From assembly GCF_002892795.1 (NCBI RefSeq), contig NZ_PJMC01000026.1, forward strand, positions 1 through 42,868: a stretch of DNA of 42,868 nucleotides, in the 5' to 3' direction. This stretch comes from Arthrobacter sp. AFG20 (GTDB taxonomy: Bacteria > Actinomycetota > Actinomycetes > Actinomycetales > Micrococcaceae). A program made the translations under genes and the position numbers. Below the pieces are notes generated by a model. The model saw only the letters and a program-made list of their open reading frames with translations, was not told where the DNA came from and did no database searches. This document shows positions 1 through 8,556 of this stretch, in pieces; the first letter of the stretch is position 1, and every line of letters starts with the position of its first letter.

Positions 1-1002
1 GTGGGTGCGATCACGCCCTGGAACTACCCGCTGCACCAGATCACGAACAAGCTGGCACCGGCCCTGGCGGCCGGCTGCACCTTTGTCCTCAAGCCCAGCA
101 AGGTCTCCCCGCTGGTTGCTTACCTGCTCTTTGATGCCCTGCACGAAATCGGACTGCCCGCCGGCGTGGTGAACCTGGTGCCCGGTCATGGCCGGCCCGT
201 GGGTGAAGCACTGGCAGGACATCCTGACATCGACGTTATTTCGTTCACCGGCTCGCACGGCGCCGGAACCCGCGTCGCCGAGCTGGCTGCGCCCAACGTC
301 ACCAAAGTCGCCCTGGAACTGGGCGGAAAGTCCGCCAACATCATCCTCGACGACGCCGATCTTGCCACGGCCGTAAAGGTCGGCGTCGCCAACGCCTTCC
401 TGAACTCCGGCCAGACCTGCGTGGCCATGACCCGGATGCTCGTACCCGAGGACCGGTACGAAGAAGCGGTGCAGCTCGCCGCCGGCTTCGCCAACGGCTA
501 CACGGTCGGCGACCCGCTCCTTCCCGACACCAAGCTCGGCCCCGTGGTCGACGGTGCTGCCCGCGAGAATATCCATGCGCTGATCAAGACCGCGGTCGCC
601 GAGGGCGCACGCCTGGCCGCCGGAGGAACCGACACCCCGCAAGGACTGACCAAGGGCTACTACGTCGCCCCGACCATCCTCGCCGACGTGGATCCCGATT
701 CCACGATCGCCCAGGAAGAAGTCTTTGGCCCGGTCCTGTCCATCCTCAGCTACACCGACGAGGACAACGCCGTAGACATCGCCAACAACTCCCGCTTCGG
801 CCTCTCCGGAGGGGTATGGTCCGCGGACAAGAACAGGGCACTGGCCGTCGCCCGCCGCATCCGGACGGGCAACGTCGACATCAACGGTGCCAAATACAAC
901 CCAATGGCACCCTTCGGCGGATACAAGCAGTCCGGAATCGGCAGAGAAATGGGCAAGGAAGGCCTCGAGGAATTCCTCGAAGTGAAATCCATCCAAATGT
1001 AG
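1..1002 (+). CDS. Aldehyde dehydrogenase, C-terminal 333 residues (5' end outside window)
   Basis: This is the C-terminal two thirds of an NAD(P)-dependent aldehyde dehydrogenase that would oxidise an aldehyde to its acid. Coding runs from base 1 without a true start. The first codon aligns with residue 142 of the complete copy at 1620-3044. Catalytic Glu in LELGGKS (bases 316-318) and catalytic Cys in NSGQTC (418-420) are present. The two copies are nearly identical at both ends but differ clearly at about 270-600. One notable change is Lys at bases 100-102 where the other copy has Glu (KPSK versus KPSE), the position that normally contacts the adenosine ribose of NAD. The substrate is unknown. 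The gene is read as one half of a tandem duplication. Confidence 0.93.
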   Translation: MGAITPWNYPLHQITNKLAPALAAGCTFVLKPSKVSPLVAYLLFDALHEIGLPAGVVNLVPGHGRPVGEALAGHPDIDVISFTGSHGAGTRVAELAAPNVTKVALELGGKSANIILDDADLATAVKVGVANAFLNSGQTCVAMTRMLVPEDRYEEAVQLAAGFANGYTVGDPLLPDTKLGPVVDGAARENIHALIKTAVAEGARLAAGGTDTPQGLTKGYYVAPTILADVDPDSTIAQEEVFGPVLSILSYTDEDNAVDIANNSRFGLSGGVWSADKNRALAVARRIRTGNVDINGAKYNPMAPFGGYKQSGIGREMGKEGLEEFLEVKSIQM

Positions 1003-1558
1003 CCCGCCCTCCCGCCTGTGATTCAGCGCATCGGGATACCAGCATGAATAAAGGGAGCAGCTCAAGGGATCGGCCTCGGCCCTTCCCCCGATCTCGCGGC
1101 AGGAAACTACTGGGCACCTAGTCACCCGCACGGAAGTCAGCCCCTGTTCCCTCGGAATGCTGCTGATGGGCCGGGATTCCCGGTTCGATTGCGTCAGCCC
1201 TCGCCACTGCCCCCGCGCTGGGCCGCCTTCCAAGATCTGGCATGCCCAAAGACCTCCACCGAAAACGTCCTCCCGCGTCACAGGCCAGAGCCCGAGATCC
1301 CAACAACCAGGGCAGCGTAAGAGGTGCTGCAGCAGCACCGCCCCGATGCGCCTTGGAACCGCCGGATGAAAACACCGCTAAGAAACTCGCAGACCTGCAC
1401 GGGACCCGGGCAGCCAGGCTCCAAAAGTCGTTGACCCGCCACCAGCCCTCGCTCACTCGGTGCCTGCGCTTCGAAGGTGATGGGTGTTCAGCGTTCAGGG
1501 CAGGGTCCTCGTGAAGTTCAGAATGAACAGGACAAGGTATTGCACCCGCCGCCCTGAC
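1003..1558. other. Spacer between tandem aldehyde dehydrogenases, no gene recognised
   Basis: About 550 bases separate the two copies. Open frames exist on both strands but none has a recognisable domain or a convincing ribosome site. The sequence is not a copy of the first part of the dehydrogenase, so the duplication did not leave an obvious truncated third copy here. The right end carries the promoter and operator of the second copy. Confidence 0.5.
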
Positions 1559-1575
1559 ATAATATTCTATAGAAA
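1540..1575 (+). promoter_or_regulatory. Promoter with palindromic operator (TTCTATAGAA) for the aldehyde dehydrogenase-CoA transferase operon
   Basis: A perfect 10-base palindrome TTCTATAGAA lies at 1565-1574 inside the 17-base element ATAATATTCTATAGAAA (1559-1575). The same 17 bases recur at 8399-8415. A plausible -35 (TTGCAC, 1540-1545) and -10 (TATTCT, 1563-1568) are 17 bases apart, so the palindrome overlaps the -10 as expected for a repressor site. The cognate regulator is not identified in this window. Confidence 0.6.
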
Positions 1576-1619
1576 GTAGAGAGGGTACGGCGTTGTACCC
1601 CCAGTCGAGGAAATGGCGG

Positions 1620-3044
1620 ATGACCATGCAGGATCGAACAAACATTTATATCGGCGGGGAATGGGTCCCTTCCACCGGGCCGGACGTCATTCAGGTGGAG
1701 AACCCGGCCACCGAGGAGATTATTGCCACGGTTCCGGCCGGGACCGCCGATGATGTGAACAGGGCTGTGGCGGCGGCCCGGGCGGCTTTCCCGTCCTGGT
1801 CCCGGACGAGCGTGGGGGAGCGGGCCCGCTATCTTCGTGAACTGGCCCAGGCCCTTGCCCGGCGCGAGGAAGAGATCGCCCGGACGGTCACCCTCGAAAT
1901 GGGCAGCCCGATGCGGATCTCCACCCGCATCCAGGCACCCCTGCCCCAGACCGTGATCACCGCCTACGCGGACCTGATCGAGAACTATGAATTCGAGGAA
2001 ACCGTCGCGAACACCCTGGTGACGCGCGAGCCGGCCGGCGTCGTGGGTGCGATCACGCCCTGGAACTACCCGCTGCACCAGATCACGAACAAGCTGGCAC
2101 CGGCCCTGGCGGCCGGCTGCACCTTTGTCCTCAAGCCCAGCGAGGTCTCCCCGCTGGTTGCTTACCTGCTCTTTGATGCCCTGCACGAAATCGGGCTGCC
2201 CGCCGGCGTGGTGAACCTGGTGCCCGGTCATGGCCGGCCCGTGGGTGAAGCACTGGCAGGACATCATGACATCGACGTTATTTCGTTCACCGGCTCGCAC
2301 GGCGCCGGCACCCGCGTCGCTGAGCTTGCTGCGCCCAACGTCACCAAAGTCGCTTTGGAACTGGGCGGAAAGTCCGCGAACATCATCCTTGATGATGCTG
2401 ACCTGGCCACGGCCGTCAAGGTCGGAGTCGCGAACGCCTTCCTGAACTCCGGGCAGACCTGTGTGGCCATGACTAGGATGCTCGTGCCCAAGGACCGGTA
2501 CGAAGAAGCAGTGCAGCTCGCCGCCGGCTTCGCCAACAGCTACACCGTCGGTGACCCGCTGCTGCCCGAGACCAAGCTCGGCCCCGTGGTAACCAGCGCC
2601 CAGCGCGACAAAATCCAGGGTCTCATCAAGACCGCGGCCGCCGAGGGCGCACGCCTGGTCGCCGGAGGAACCGACACCCCGCAAGGACTGACCAAGGGCT
2701 ACTACGTCGCCCCGACCATCCTCGCCGACGTCGACCCGGACTCCACGATCGCCCAGGAAGAAGTCTTCGGCCCCGTCCTGTCCATCCTCAGCTACACCGA
2801 CGAGGACAACGCCGTAGACATCGCCAACAACTCCCGCTTCGGCCTCTCCGGAGGGGTATGGTCCGCGGACAAGAACAGGGCACTGGCCGTCGCCCGCCGC
2901 ATCCGGACGGGCAACGTCGACATCAACGGTGCCAAATACAACCCGATGGCACCCTTCGGCGGATACAAGCAGTCCGGAATCGGCCGGGAAATGGGCAAGG
3001 AAGGCCTCGAGGAATTCCTCGAAGTGAAATCCATCCAAATGTAG
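1620..3044 (+). CDS. Aldehyde dehydrogenase (complete tandem copy)
   Basis: A 474-residue NAD(P)-dependent aldehyde dehydrogenase. The start at ATG 1620 is chosen for GAGG at 1607-1610. ATG 1626 and an upstream TTG at 1593 are alternatives. Conserved features are the N-terminal YIGGEW region, ITPWNYP, Glu175 in KPSE (NAD ribose contact), the general base Glu247 in LELGGKS, the nucleophile Cys281 in NSGQTC, EEVFGPV and PFGGYKQSG. It is the second of two near-identical copies. A CoA-transferase-family gene follows 42 bases downstream, so an aldehyde to acid to CoA-thioester step is plausible. It carries the TTCTATAGAA operator and is probably co-regulated with the MHS transporter. The family is certain, the substrate is not. 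Confidence 0.95.
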   Translation: MTMQDRTNIYIGGEWVPSTGPDVIQVENPATEEIIATVPAGTADDVNRAVAAARAAFPSWSRTSVGERARYLRELAQALARREEEIARTVTLEMGSPMRISTRIQAPLPQTVITAYADLIENYEFEETVANTLVTREPAGVVGAITPWNYPLHQITNKLAPALAAGCTFVLKPSEVSPLVAYLLFDALHEIGLPAGVVNLVPGHGRPVGEALAGHHDIDVISFTGSHGAGTRVAELAAPNVTKVALELGGKSANIILDDADLATAVKVGVANAFLNSGQTCVAMTRMLVPKDRYEEAVQLAAGFANSYTVGDPLLPETKLGPVVTSAQRDKIQGLIKTAAAEGARLVAGGTDTPQGLTKGYYVAPTILADVDPDSTIAQEEVFGPVLSILSYTDEDNAVDIANNSRFGLSGGVWSADKNRALAVARRIRTGNVDINGAKYNPMAPFGGYKQSGIGREMGKEGLEEFLEVKSIQM

Positions 3045-3086
3045 CCCCGCCCCTCAGACGGGACACCACTTTAGGAGACCTTCCCC

Positions 3087-4349
3087 ATGGACCGGATCCA
3101 ACACCTGATGCAGGCCATCCCCAGCGGGGCCTCGCTGGTGGCATCATCTTATTGTTCGACCCCGACAACTCTGCTGAATAGACTGGGGGCCGTCGCCGAC
3201 AAAAGTGCCGGCCTCAGTCTGTCGGCCGGACTGCTCCTAGGCGACCTGGCATTTCTTGACGCCGTGCGCCGTGGTGACCTCCAGTTTCGGACTTGGCACG
3301 CCTCGGGCCCGGTGCGTGCCTTGGCGACATCGGGGCAAGTCGGTTACCTTCCGGCACGGGCCAGTTCAGTCTCCGCGCTGGTGGGGCGCGATACGGATGT
3401 CGCGCTGATCCGCGTGTCTCCACCTGACTCCAGGGGCCGGTGCAGCCTCGGACCGTCCGCCAGTTACACCAAGACACTGGTGGAGAGCGCACGTATAGTC
3501 ATCGCCGAAGTAGACCCTGATTTCCCCGTACCCCAGGGGGATGACACCTGGGTCAGCACGGACCAGATTGACTACTTCATGGATTCAGATACCCCAATGG
3601 CCGAGTACCCGTCGTCGGATCCATCGTCGGCTGTCCGCGAGATCGCGCGGCATGTCGTTGGCCTCATTCCGGCTGGCGCGCATGTTCAGCTGGGCATCGG
3701 TGCCGTCGCCGAGGCCGTCGCATCTGAGCTGGCCCGCAGCGGGCCGGGCGGGCTACGGATGATCGGGCTGGGATGCGACCAGATGACAGATCTGATGGCA
3801 TCGGGCCAGCTGATCAGCGATGGACGTCCTTCAATCATCGCCGCAGAGCTGCTTGGGTCCGAGAAGATCTTTTCCGCCGCGGGGGACCATCCCGGCATTT
3901 GGCTGGCATCATCAAAAACCATCCACAACCCGGTATGGCTTGCCTCCCTGCCCCGATTGATTTCGGTGTGCTCGGCCTTGGCCGTGGACCTGAGCGGTCA
4001 GGTTGCCTCTGAGACCATGGACGGAAAAGTTCTGGCGGGAATCGGCGGAAGCGCTGATTTCTTCGACGGCGCCGGCCTGTCCCCGGGCGGAGTGAGAATC
4101 GTCGCATTGCCCTCTGTAACGGCCAAGGGCATAAGCCGCATCGCCTCATCATTCGGGGCCGGCACAGCTGTCACTATGCCCCGGCACAGCGTCGATGTGG
4201 TTATCACCGAACATGGCGTGGCCACCCTGACCGGCCTTTCTACCGTGGAACGGGCACTGGCTCTGGCCAACATCGCAGCCCCGGAACATCGGCCGGAGCT
4301 GTTGCACGCGGCAGGAATCCTCCCTGCCGTATCGGCACTCTCGGCCTGA
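3087..4349 (+). CDS. Acetyl-CoA hydrolase/transferase family protein
   Basis: A 420-residue protein of the acetyl-CoA hydrolase / 4-hydroxybutyrate CoA-transferase family, which moves CoA between carboxylic acids or hydrolyses acyl-CoA. ATG 3087 follows a good site (TAGGAGA). Family landmarks are LGIGAVAEAV in the middle, AVDLSGQV, GIGGSADF, LPSVTAKG and a C-terminal TEHGVATL. In active transferases a Glu occurs in a segment like HTEMFSDG. The aligned segment here reads MIGLGCDQM, with Gly at that position, and the Asn of the SINSA motif is Cys (SVCSA). It may belong to a Glu-less subgroup or act as a hydrolase. It forms an operon with the upstream aldehyde dehydrogenase. Confidence 0.85.
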   Translation: MDRIQHLMQAIPSGASLVASSYCSTPTTLLNRLGAVADKSAGLSLSAGLLLGDLAFLDAVRRGDLQFRTWHASGPVRALATSGQVGYLPARASSVSALVGRDTDVALIRVSPPDSRGRCSLGPSASYTKTLVESARIVIAEVDPDFPVPQGDDTWVSTDQIDYFMDSDTPMAEYPSSDPSSAVREIARHVVGLIPAGAHVQLGIGAVAEAVASELARSGPGGLRMIGLGCDQMTDLMASGQLISDGRPSIIAAELLGSEKIFSAAGDHPGIWLASSKTIHNPVWLASLPRLISVCSALAVDLSGQVASETMDGKVLAGIGGSADFFDGAGLSPGGVRIVALPSVTAKGISRIASSFGAGTAVTMPRHSVDVVITEHGVATLTGLSTVERALALANIAAPEHRPELLHAAGILPAVSALSA

Positions 4350-5760
4350 GGCCGCCACGGGCAGGTTGGTCGTCTGGTTCTGACCCGGTTGTTCAGAAGC
4401 GAGAGACCATCCTGACCCCTCCCTTGCGGTAACGTCCGTGGGGGTCGCAGGCAATGACCCGCGACTCCCACGGACGTTGGTAGGCCTCGTTGCCGGAACT
4501 GCGGTTCCCCCAGCCGTCCCGGCAGCGGTACTTCTTACTGGCCTTCCGGGTCTTGACCCGCCATGTGACCGGACGGTTTCGCCCATAACGTGTTCTCCGA
4601 ACGCCGTGAGCGAGCATGGAGTCTCTAAAGGGTTCGGTCCGAAGGCCGATCATGGGATGCGCGCGTTCATGTATCGGTACAGCTGGCTCCTAGGCAGGTC
4701 CCTGTGGTTATGAAGCGTGCGGGGACCGGCTTTCAGGAGCCAGGACCATGCCTGGCGTTTGCAGGGCGCCGTTAATCGCCGCCAAGGCTTGCCGATTCCC
4801 ACTACAGCTGTCTTTGCGACGGGTGGCCGGACAAGGGACCTGTGCATCCATCGGCGGATCCGACCGGACGGGAGCCACCCAGCTCGAGACGCATCGAGTG
4901 GTGTCCCGCCCTGCCGCCGGCTCTCAGGGTCGGAGCCAACGAAGGAAATGCGGGACCTCAGCAGGAAGAGCGATGCCCTGGCAAGGTCATTGAATCGGAG
5001 AGAACAGCGGCAGACGAGAATGCCTCCTACTGCCAGGAGCTGCACCACATAGCGAGTGCCGCATACTGCTAAGACAACGCGCCTGGGCCCCTAGGGGTGA
5101 GGCCCGGAGGTGCCCTGAGGGCTCGCGGCCTGTCAAACCTTCGCCTGACCCGACAAGGATGAGGCCGGCCAAGGCGAACGTCCTCTCATGGGCTGGGAGC
5201 CCGGCCGGCAAGCGGTAGCTCACTGCCATTCATCGGGCGCAGGCGCGGAGCGATTCATCCGCTGCAGAAAGGACCGATGGCCACAGGCCAAACACTAGAG
5301 TGCGCCGATTCTCTGGATAAGGTTCCGAGCAGACCTGGGCCATGGATGGGAACGAACGTTGTAGACCTGCCCACGGCCACCCAGATGATGCGGCCGTCCG
5401 GAGACGGCGCTGTGAGAGCTTGCCCGCGCCACATCACAATGAGGGTTGCCTGAATCCGTGGTTGCCGTCCCCTGTCAGCGACAGCACCAGCTGCACCGAC
5501 ACGGTGTCGGTGACGGTCGAAAACTGAGCCATAGTGACGGCGGCACATTTCGACCGTTGCAGACAGACCGATGCGTCGGTAGAGGGGAGGAGCGAGGCCA
5601 CAGCGTTTGTGCGGCGAGCAGAAGACGGCAGCACGCAGCGATCGCTACTGTCTGGACCCTTCGCAGAGTACACCGCGCATGTGGGGGCTTGGCTGGTAGC
5701 GCTCAACGTCCCTCGCCGGTGGAAGCGGTTCATTGAAAGGGGCGGTCGGGGACGCTCCGG
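4350..5760. other. 1.4 kb region without a recognised gene
   Basis: This long interval separates two convergent units. Short open frames occur on both strands but have no recognised domains, and codon quality is poor compared with neighbouring genes. It may hold eroded sequence left by past rearrangement. I could not name any parent gene and saw no terminal inverted repeats of an insertion sequence. Confidence 0.4.
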
Positions 5761-5793
5761 GCTGCGGCCCGCGAAACCTTCACGGGCCGCAGC
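5761..5793 (-). terminator. Hairpin terminator after the acyl-CoA synthetase
   Basis: An 11-base perfect stem (GCTGCGGCCCG at 5761-5771 with CGGGCCGCAGC at 5783-5793) with an 11-base loop lies 11 bases beyond the stop of the leftward synthetase gene. There is no strong U-tract, which is common for actinobacterial terminators. Confidence 0.65.
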
Positions 5794-5804
5794 ACTCATT
5801 TTCG

Positions 5805-7379
5805 TTAGAGGACCGAAGCTGCTGGAACTCCTGCGCCGAATCGCGATCGCAGGGCCTTCTTGTCAGGCTTTCCGAGGTCGGTCAGGGGTACGGCGTCGAT
5901 GAAGTGGACAGCCTTGGGTGCGTAAATGCCGCCCTTGCGTTCCTTGACCAGGTTCTTCAGGTCTGTCGGGGTGGCCGAGGCGCCTTCGCGCAGGACAACA
6001 AAGGCGGTTACTGCTTCACCCCACTGGTCATCGGGAAGGCCTACTACTGCCGCGGCAACCACATCCGGGTGGGTAAGAAGCGGGGCTTCTACTTCCGCGG
6101 GGTAGACGTTGAACCCACCTGTGATGATCATGTCTTTGGAACGGGATACCAAGGTCACGAAGCCGTCCTGGTCGCGCATGCCCAAATCACCGGAACGTAG
6201 CCATCCTCCGCGCAGTGTTGCAGCGGTCTCTTCAGGACGTTTCCAGTACCCGTCCATAACCAGAGGCCCCCGCACACAGATTTCGCCCACTTCACCTGGC
6301 GCTACTTCCTGGTCCTGGTCGTTGAGCAGCCTAAGTTCGATGCCTGTTGAAGGCCGACCGCACGAAGCGAGACGGTCCGGCCGGGCGGGATCGTGTTCTC
6401 GCGGTAGCAGGGTGGTGACAACATTCGGCATCTCTGACTGGCCGTAAAGCTGCAGGAACACCTTGCCGAACCTTGCCAGTCCTTGGGTGAGCCGGGGAAC
6501 CGTCATCGGGGCGCCGCCGTAGACGATGAGTTCCAGGGAGGAGAGGTCCGCTTCCGCCGTCGCCGGGGAATCCAGAATGGTGTAGATCATGGAAGGAACA
6601 GCGAATGTCATGTTGACACGATGCTTTTTCACCGTTTCGACGAATGACGTGATGTCGAACCGCCGTTGCATGACAACCGTGCCACCGTGCCAGAGCGCGC
6701 CGAGCGGAAACCAACCCGTGGCGTGGCTCATCGGGGCAGAGACCAGGAATCTTGGTTCAATGGGCCACGGCCAGTCCGCCTGCTGGAGGAGGTGGTTGGC
6801 GACAATGCTTCGGTGGGGCAACACGACACCTTTGGGTTTCCCCGTGGTGCCGCCGGTGTAGATGATCATCGCCGTATCCGTATCAGACACCGCGCGGTCA
6901 ACCGTCAGGTCGGGCTCTGCGTCTGCAGCAAGGGATAAGAGGTTCGCGCCGAACCCTGCCTCACCCAGCGTCACGACCCGCAGCCCCGGCCTTGCCGCGG
7001 CCAGCTGTTGTCCCCGTTCCCGGTGGTCCTCGGTGTCGACGATGAGAACGCTGATTTCCGAGTCGTCAATGATGAAAACGTGGTCATCGAAAGAACCGAA
7101 GGGGTGAAGTGGAGTGTATCTGGCCCCGTTTGCCACACCGGCCCACTGGGCGAGCCAGGCGTCGGGACGGTTTGCCGAGAGCATCCCGAATCCGGTGCGA
7201 TGGGTGACGCCGACGCTGCGCAGGGCGGCCCGGAGCCGTCCAAAGAGGGCGGCTGCCTCTTCGTACGTTGTCTCCGCATCATCGGCGCTGATGAATGCGG
7301 TCCCCCTGCCCCTAAGCAGGGAGTTCAGGACGAGCTCCCCGTATGTGTGACGGGGGGTAGCTGCCGTTTTAACGTTCAC
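5805..7379 (-). CDS. AMP-forming acyl-CoA synthetase / ligase
   Basis: A 524-residue member of the ANL adenylating superfamily. It activates a carboxylic acid with ATP and CoA, releasing AMP and diphosphate. The P-loop motif YTGGTTGKPKG is at about residues 174-184. GYWKRPEET, SGDLG and RSKDMIITGGFNVYPAE follow in order, and the catalytic lysine motif GKPDKKALR is near the C-terminus. The GTG start at 7379 overlaps the stop of the upstream hydratase gene by four bases (GTGA), so the two are translationally coupled. The pairing with a MaoC-like hydratase and nearby crotonases suggests activation of an unsaturated or branched organic acid. The substrate cannot be read from sequence. Confidence 0.9.
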   Translation of the reverse strand: MNVKTAATPRHTYGELVLNSLLRGRGTAFISADDAETTYEEAAALFGRLRAALRSVGVTHRTGFGMLSANRPDAWLAQWAGVANGARYTPLHPFGSFDDHVFIIDDSEISVLIVDTEDHRERGQQLAAARPGLRVVTLGEAGFGANLLSLAADAEPDLTVDRAVSDTDTAMIIYTGGTTGKPKGVVLPHRSIVANHLLQQADWPWPIEPRFLVSAPMSHATGWFPLGALWHGGTVVMQRRFDITSFVETVKKHRVNMTFAVPSMIYTILDSPATAEADLSSLELIVYGGAPMTVPRLTQGLARFGKVFLQLYGQSEMPNVVTTLLPREHDPARPDRLASCGRPSTGIELRLLNDQDQEVAPGEVGEICVRGPLVMDGYWKRPEETAATLRGGWLRSGDLGMRDQDGFVTLVSRSKDMIITGGFNVYPAEVEAPLLTHPDVVAAAVVGLPDDQWGEAVTAFVVLREGASATPTDLKNLVKERKGGIYAPKAVHFIDAVPLTDLGKPDKKALRSRFGAGVPAASVL

Positions 7380-8257
7380 TGGTTCTGTCCTTCTGTGTAT
7401 GTCGCTGTTGCCGTTACGGACGGCGCTTCACCGGAATTGCCGGCTTCCACCTTCCAGACGTTGCCGTCTCTTTGTCCGCGCGCTTCTACGCTGGCTCCAA
7501 GAAAGGCTGGCTTCGTTAACCGGAAGTCAATACTGCGCAGCAGGCTGTCCCCGCCCTCCACCTTGCGGGGAATTTCCAACGCCAGCAAGGCAAGGAGAGG
7601 TCCGTGTACCACCAGGTCGGGGTAGCCTTCGATCTCTGTCGTGTACGTACGGTCATAGTGGATTCTGTGCGCGTTATAGGTGAGAGCACTGAACCGGAAC
7701 AGGAACGTTTCATCAACTCTGGTTGTCCTGGTAAAGCCGCCATCCGCGTGTTCAACCGGTCGCTTTTCCTCGCTTTGAGGTTCTTTGCGGCTCGGCGCTG
7801 CAAGTTGCTGGCGGTAGACGATGTCTTCTTCCTCGGCGGCTACAAGCTCACCGCCGGCTTCATACTCATGCCGGATGGTGGCGAAGAGCAGCTGTCCCGA
7901 CCTGGCCTGCTTCAATGCCGTCTTTGCTAATCGGGATCTCCGCGTGTACTCCCCTCCTACCAAAAAAGGACTGAACTGTTCGAGCCTGCCTCCCGCGAAC
8001 ATCCGCTTTCGTCCAGGAATCGGCGGCAGGAAGGCCCCCTCCCGCGGATGCCCGTCATCGCCGAGCTCATCCTGCCGCCGGAGGTCCGCAAAATAAAACC
8101 AGTGCCAGAGCGGGGGGATCGCCTGACCGGACAAGAGCGCCGGCCGTTGTTCGTCCAGAAGCGCCGCAAAGGCCTCAACCGGCTGTCCTGTGATGCTCCT
8201 GGTCATGACTTGCGGTTCAGGTGACCACTCCCGGGCCACATCTTCAAGTGACTGCAT
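7376..8257 (-). CDS. Mesaconyl/itaconyl-CoA hydratase-like protein (FAS1-like dehydratase fold)
   Basis: A 293-residue double hot-dog protein resembling the mesaconyl-C4-CoA or itaconyl-CoA hydratase group. The N-terminal domain has the PPLWHWFYF region typical of this family. The C-terminal domain has the active-site stretch LTYNAHRIHYD followed by GYPDLVVHGPL. It would hydrate an unsaturated acyl-CoA. It is first in a two-gene leftward operon with the acyl-CoA synthetase. A partial match to the TTCTATAGAA operator lies about 90 bases upstream. No citramalyl-CoA lyase gene is visible, so itaconate degradation is not established. Confidence 0.8.
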   Translation of the reverse strand: MQSLEDVAREWSPEPQVMTRSITGQPVEAFAALLDEQRPALLSGQAIPPLWHWFYFADLRRQDELGDDGHPREGAFLPPIPGRKRMFAGGRLEQFSPFLVGGEYTRRSRLAKTALKQARSGQLLFATIRHEYEAGGELVAAEEEDIVYRQQLAAPSRKEPQSEEKRPVEHADGGFTRTTRVDETFLFRFSALTYNAHRIHYDRTYTTEIEGYPDLVVHGPLLALLALEIPRKVEGGDSLLRSIDFRLTKPAFLGASVEARGQRDGNVWKVEAGNSGEAPSVTATATYTEGQNQ

Positions 8258-8339
8258 CGTCCCTCCTCCTGTACCTCAACCTGGCCGCCCGTCGGACGGC
8301 CCAAAGTGAGCTGCATCGCATCTACTACAAACTCTGCAC

Positions 8340-8349
8340 AATATAGAAT
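8340..8349 (-). promoter_or_regulatory. Partial TTCTATAGAA-type operator facing the hydratase-synthetase operon
   Basis: On the minus strand the bases read ATTCTATATT, sharing the eight bases ATTCTATA with the two full sites at 1565 and 8405. It lies about 55 bases from the full site upstream of the transporter, in the divergent promoter region. One perfect arm only, so this is a tentative assignment. Confidence 0.4.
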
Positions 8350-8398
8350 CGCAAGTCAATCCCCGGCCGTCAGAGCAAGGGGCCCAAAAAGGGACTTG

Positions 8399-8415
8399 AT
8401 AATATTCTATAGAAA
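8399..8415 (+). promoter_or_regulatory. Palindromic operator (TTCTATAGAA) upstream of the MHS transporter
   Basis: The 17 bases ATAATATTCTATAGAAA are identical to 1559-1575 and contain the perfect palindrome at 8405-8414. The site sits about 140 bases upstream of the transporter start. Identity over 17 bases beyond the palindrome suggests a conserved operator-promoter module. Confidence 0.6.
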
Positions 8416-8556
8416 TTGCAGAATGGGCAGTGGAAGGTGTTAGCTGCATCACTGGCCAGAGGGGCGAACCCCGGTCAGGAGCACGAAAAAATTTGCCCCG
8501 ATGCCGCCACATCCAAGTCAAAACATTCAGCGGGTTTCCTGGAAAAGGACAAAAGC

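Noticed and set aside
1518..3038. A 506-codon open frame on the minus strand
   Set aside because: It is antisense to the complete aldehyde dehydrogenase and has no recognisable domain. It results from the strong GC bias of third positions.
4393..4653. Basic 86-codon frame on the minus strand, considered as a transposase fragment
   Set aside because: It is Arg-rich but has no recognisable transposase motif, and no inverted repeats were found around it.
5805..8257. Itaconate degradation as the role of the hydratase-synthetase pair
   Set aside because: The hydratase fits the family, but no citramalyl-CoA lyase (CitE-like) gene is visible, so the full pathway is not supported.
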